Below are positions 5,617-5,816 of a stretch of 5,816 nucleotides of DNA, piece by piece. Numbering within the stretch: the stretch's first letter is position 1; every line of letters starts with the position of its first letter. The notes under the pieces are model-generated. The model saw only the letters and a list, made by a program, of their open reading frames with translations, was not told the origin of the DNA and did not search any database. Position numbers and translations under genes: made by a program. This DNA is from an uncultured Clostridia bacterium (GTDB lineage: Bacteria > Bacillota_A > Clostridia > TANB77 > CAG-508): assembly GCA_949747745.1 (NCBI GenBank), contig CATKFT010000173.1:1-5816 (forward strand), written 5' to 3'.

Positions 5617-5628
5617 TTGACTTGTCAA
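5617..5628. promoter_or_regulatory. candidate operator 1 over the rightward -35 box
   Basis: TTGAC-TT-GTCAA is a perfect 5-bp inverted repeat with a 2-base spacer, centred on the -35 element of the rightward promoter. A repressor bound here would block RNA polymerase. Position and symmetry support an XRE-type operator; binding itself is inferred. Confidence 0.5.
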
Positions 5629-5645
5629 ATTAGTAATGATAAAAT
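5617..5645 (+). promoter_or_regulatory. extended -10 promoter of the Cro-side XRE gene
   Basis: TTGACT (5617-5622), a 17-base spacer and TAAAAT (5640-5645), with TGA just before the -10 (5637-5639). Initiation is expected at about 5652. It diverges from the repressor promoter, with 51 bases between the two -35 boxes. It would drive the rightward operon, of which only the first gene is partly visible. Confidence 0.75.
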
Positions 5646-5656
5646 TTTGACAAAAT
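5644..5656. promoter_or_regulatory. candidate operator 2 at the rightward transcription start
   Basis: ATTTTG-A-CAAAAT is a perfect 6-bp inverted repeat around one central base, covering the end of the -10 box and the expected start site. It shares TTGAC with operator 1, about 30 bp away (three helical turns). The surrounding ATAAAATT...TTGAC sequence is repeated (5608-5621 and 5639-5651). AT richness makes chance dyads possible. Confidence 0.45.
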
Positions 5657-5678
5657 GTAAATAGAAAGGAGAATTAAT

Positions 5679-5816
5679 ATGTATAAAAATAGTATAAGAA
5701 AATATAGAAAAGAAAGTGGAATGAACTTAGAGGAACTAGCTAAGAAAGTAGGAATATCAACAGGATATTTGTGTCATTTAGAAAAAGGAACAAGAAAAAA
5801 TCCATCAACGAAATTA
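5679..5816 (+). CDS. XRE family transcriptional regulator, Cro-like, N-terminal part (runs off the window)
   Basis: The first 46 codons are visible and the frame is open to the window edge. The peptide is a typical HTH_3/XRE domain: SIRKYRKESGMNLEELAKKV (5-24), then GISTGYLCHLEKGTRKNPST (25-44), the recognition helix followed by the EKG-R-NPS motif. AAGGAG (5666-5671) lies 7 bases before the ATG. It diverges from the CI-like repressor gene, with 175 bases between the start codons, and its promoter carries dyads. This is the position of cro or an equivalent early regulator in prophages and ICEs. It resembles the repressor only in the DNA-binding domain, and the rest cannot be judged. If the full protein is about 70 residues it would be Cro-like; if longer, a second regulator of another type. 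Confidence 0.8.
   Translation, partial: MYKNSIRKYRKESGMNLEELAKKVGISTGYLCHLEKGTRKNPSTKL

Noticed and set aside
1..5816. CRISPR arrays, tRNA or rRNA genes, toxin-antitoxin pairs
   Set aside because: No regularly spaced repeats, cloverleaf sequences, rRNA segments or paired small toxin/antitoxin frames were seen on either strand.

Overview
The window is very AT-rich, and its coding strands are rich in ATA, AAA, GAA and ACA codons. Ribosome binding sites are clear AGGAGG-type sequences and the promoters are SigA-like with 17-bp spacers. With the prepilin-like gene and the GtrII-type membrane protein, this suggests a low-GC Firmicute, most likely an uncultured gut clostridium. That placement is inference; no marker gene is present.

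Layout from left to right. (1) Positions 1-263 hold a 3'-truncated group II intron: part of the ribozyme leader and the first ~74 codons of the reverse transcriptase. (2) Positions 315-1094 hold a promoter and a small membrane-anchored protein with a probable OB-like region and an Ig-like (Big_14-type) domain. (3) Positions 1178-1217 hold a perfect inverted repeat that looks like a terminator, with the -35 box of the next promoter in its centre. (4) Positions 1247-3621 hold a multi-pass GtrII-type glucosyltransferase-like protein followed by a FabG-like short-chain reductase. (5) Positions 3678-4311 hold a promoter and a type IV prepilin-like protein, ending at a 21-bp perfect hairpin shared with the convergent gene. 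(6) Positions 4389-4912 (minus strand) hold a small intracellular CBM25/53-type starch- or glycogen-binding protein with a basic tail and its own promoter. (7) Positions 4934-5816 hold a CI/Cro-like switch: a minus-strand XRE-S24 repressor, a divergent control region with dyads on the rightward promoter, and the first 46 codons of a second XRE regulator running off the right edge.

The left two thirds look like cell-surface or glycan genes of a chromosome or island. The right end looks like the immunity/control end of an integrated mobile element, either prophage or ICE, that would continue to the right. I found no integrase, structural phage gene, CRISPR array or RNA gene. The most informative parts are the divergent operator region, the unusual S24 repressor, the palindrome that combines terminator and promoter, and the sharp contrast in isoleucine codon use between plus- and minus-strand genes. 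I see no complete novel system in the window.
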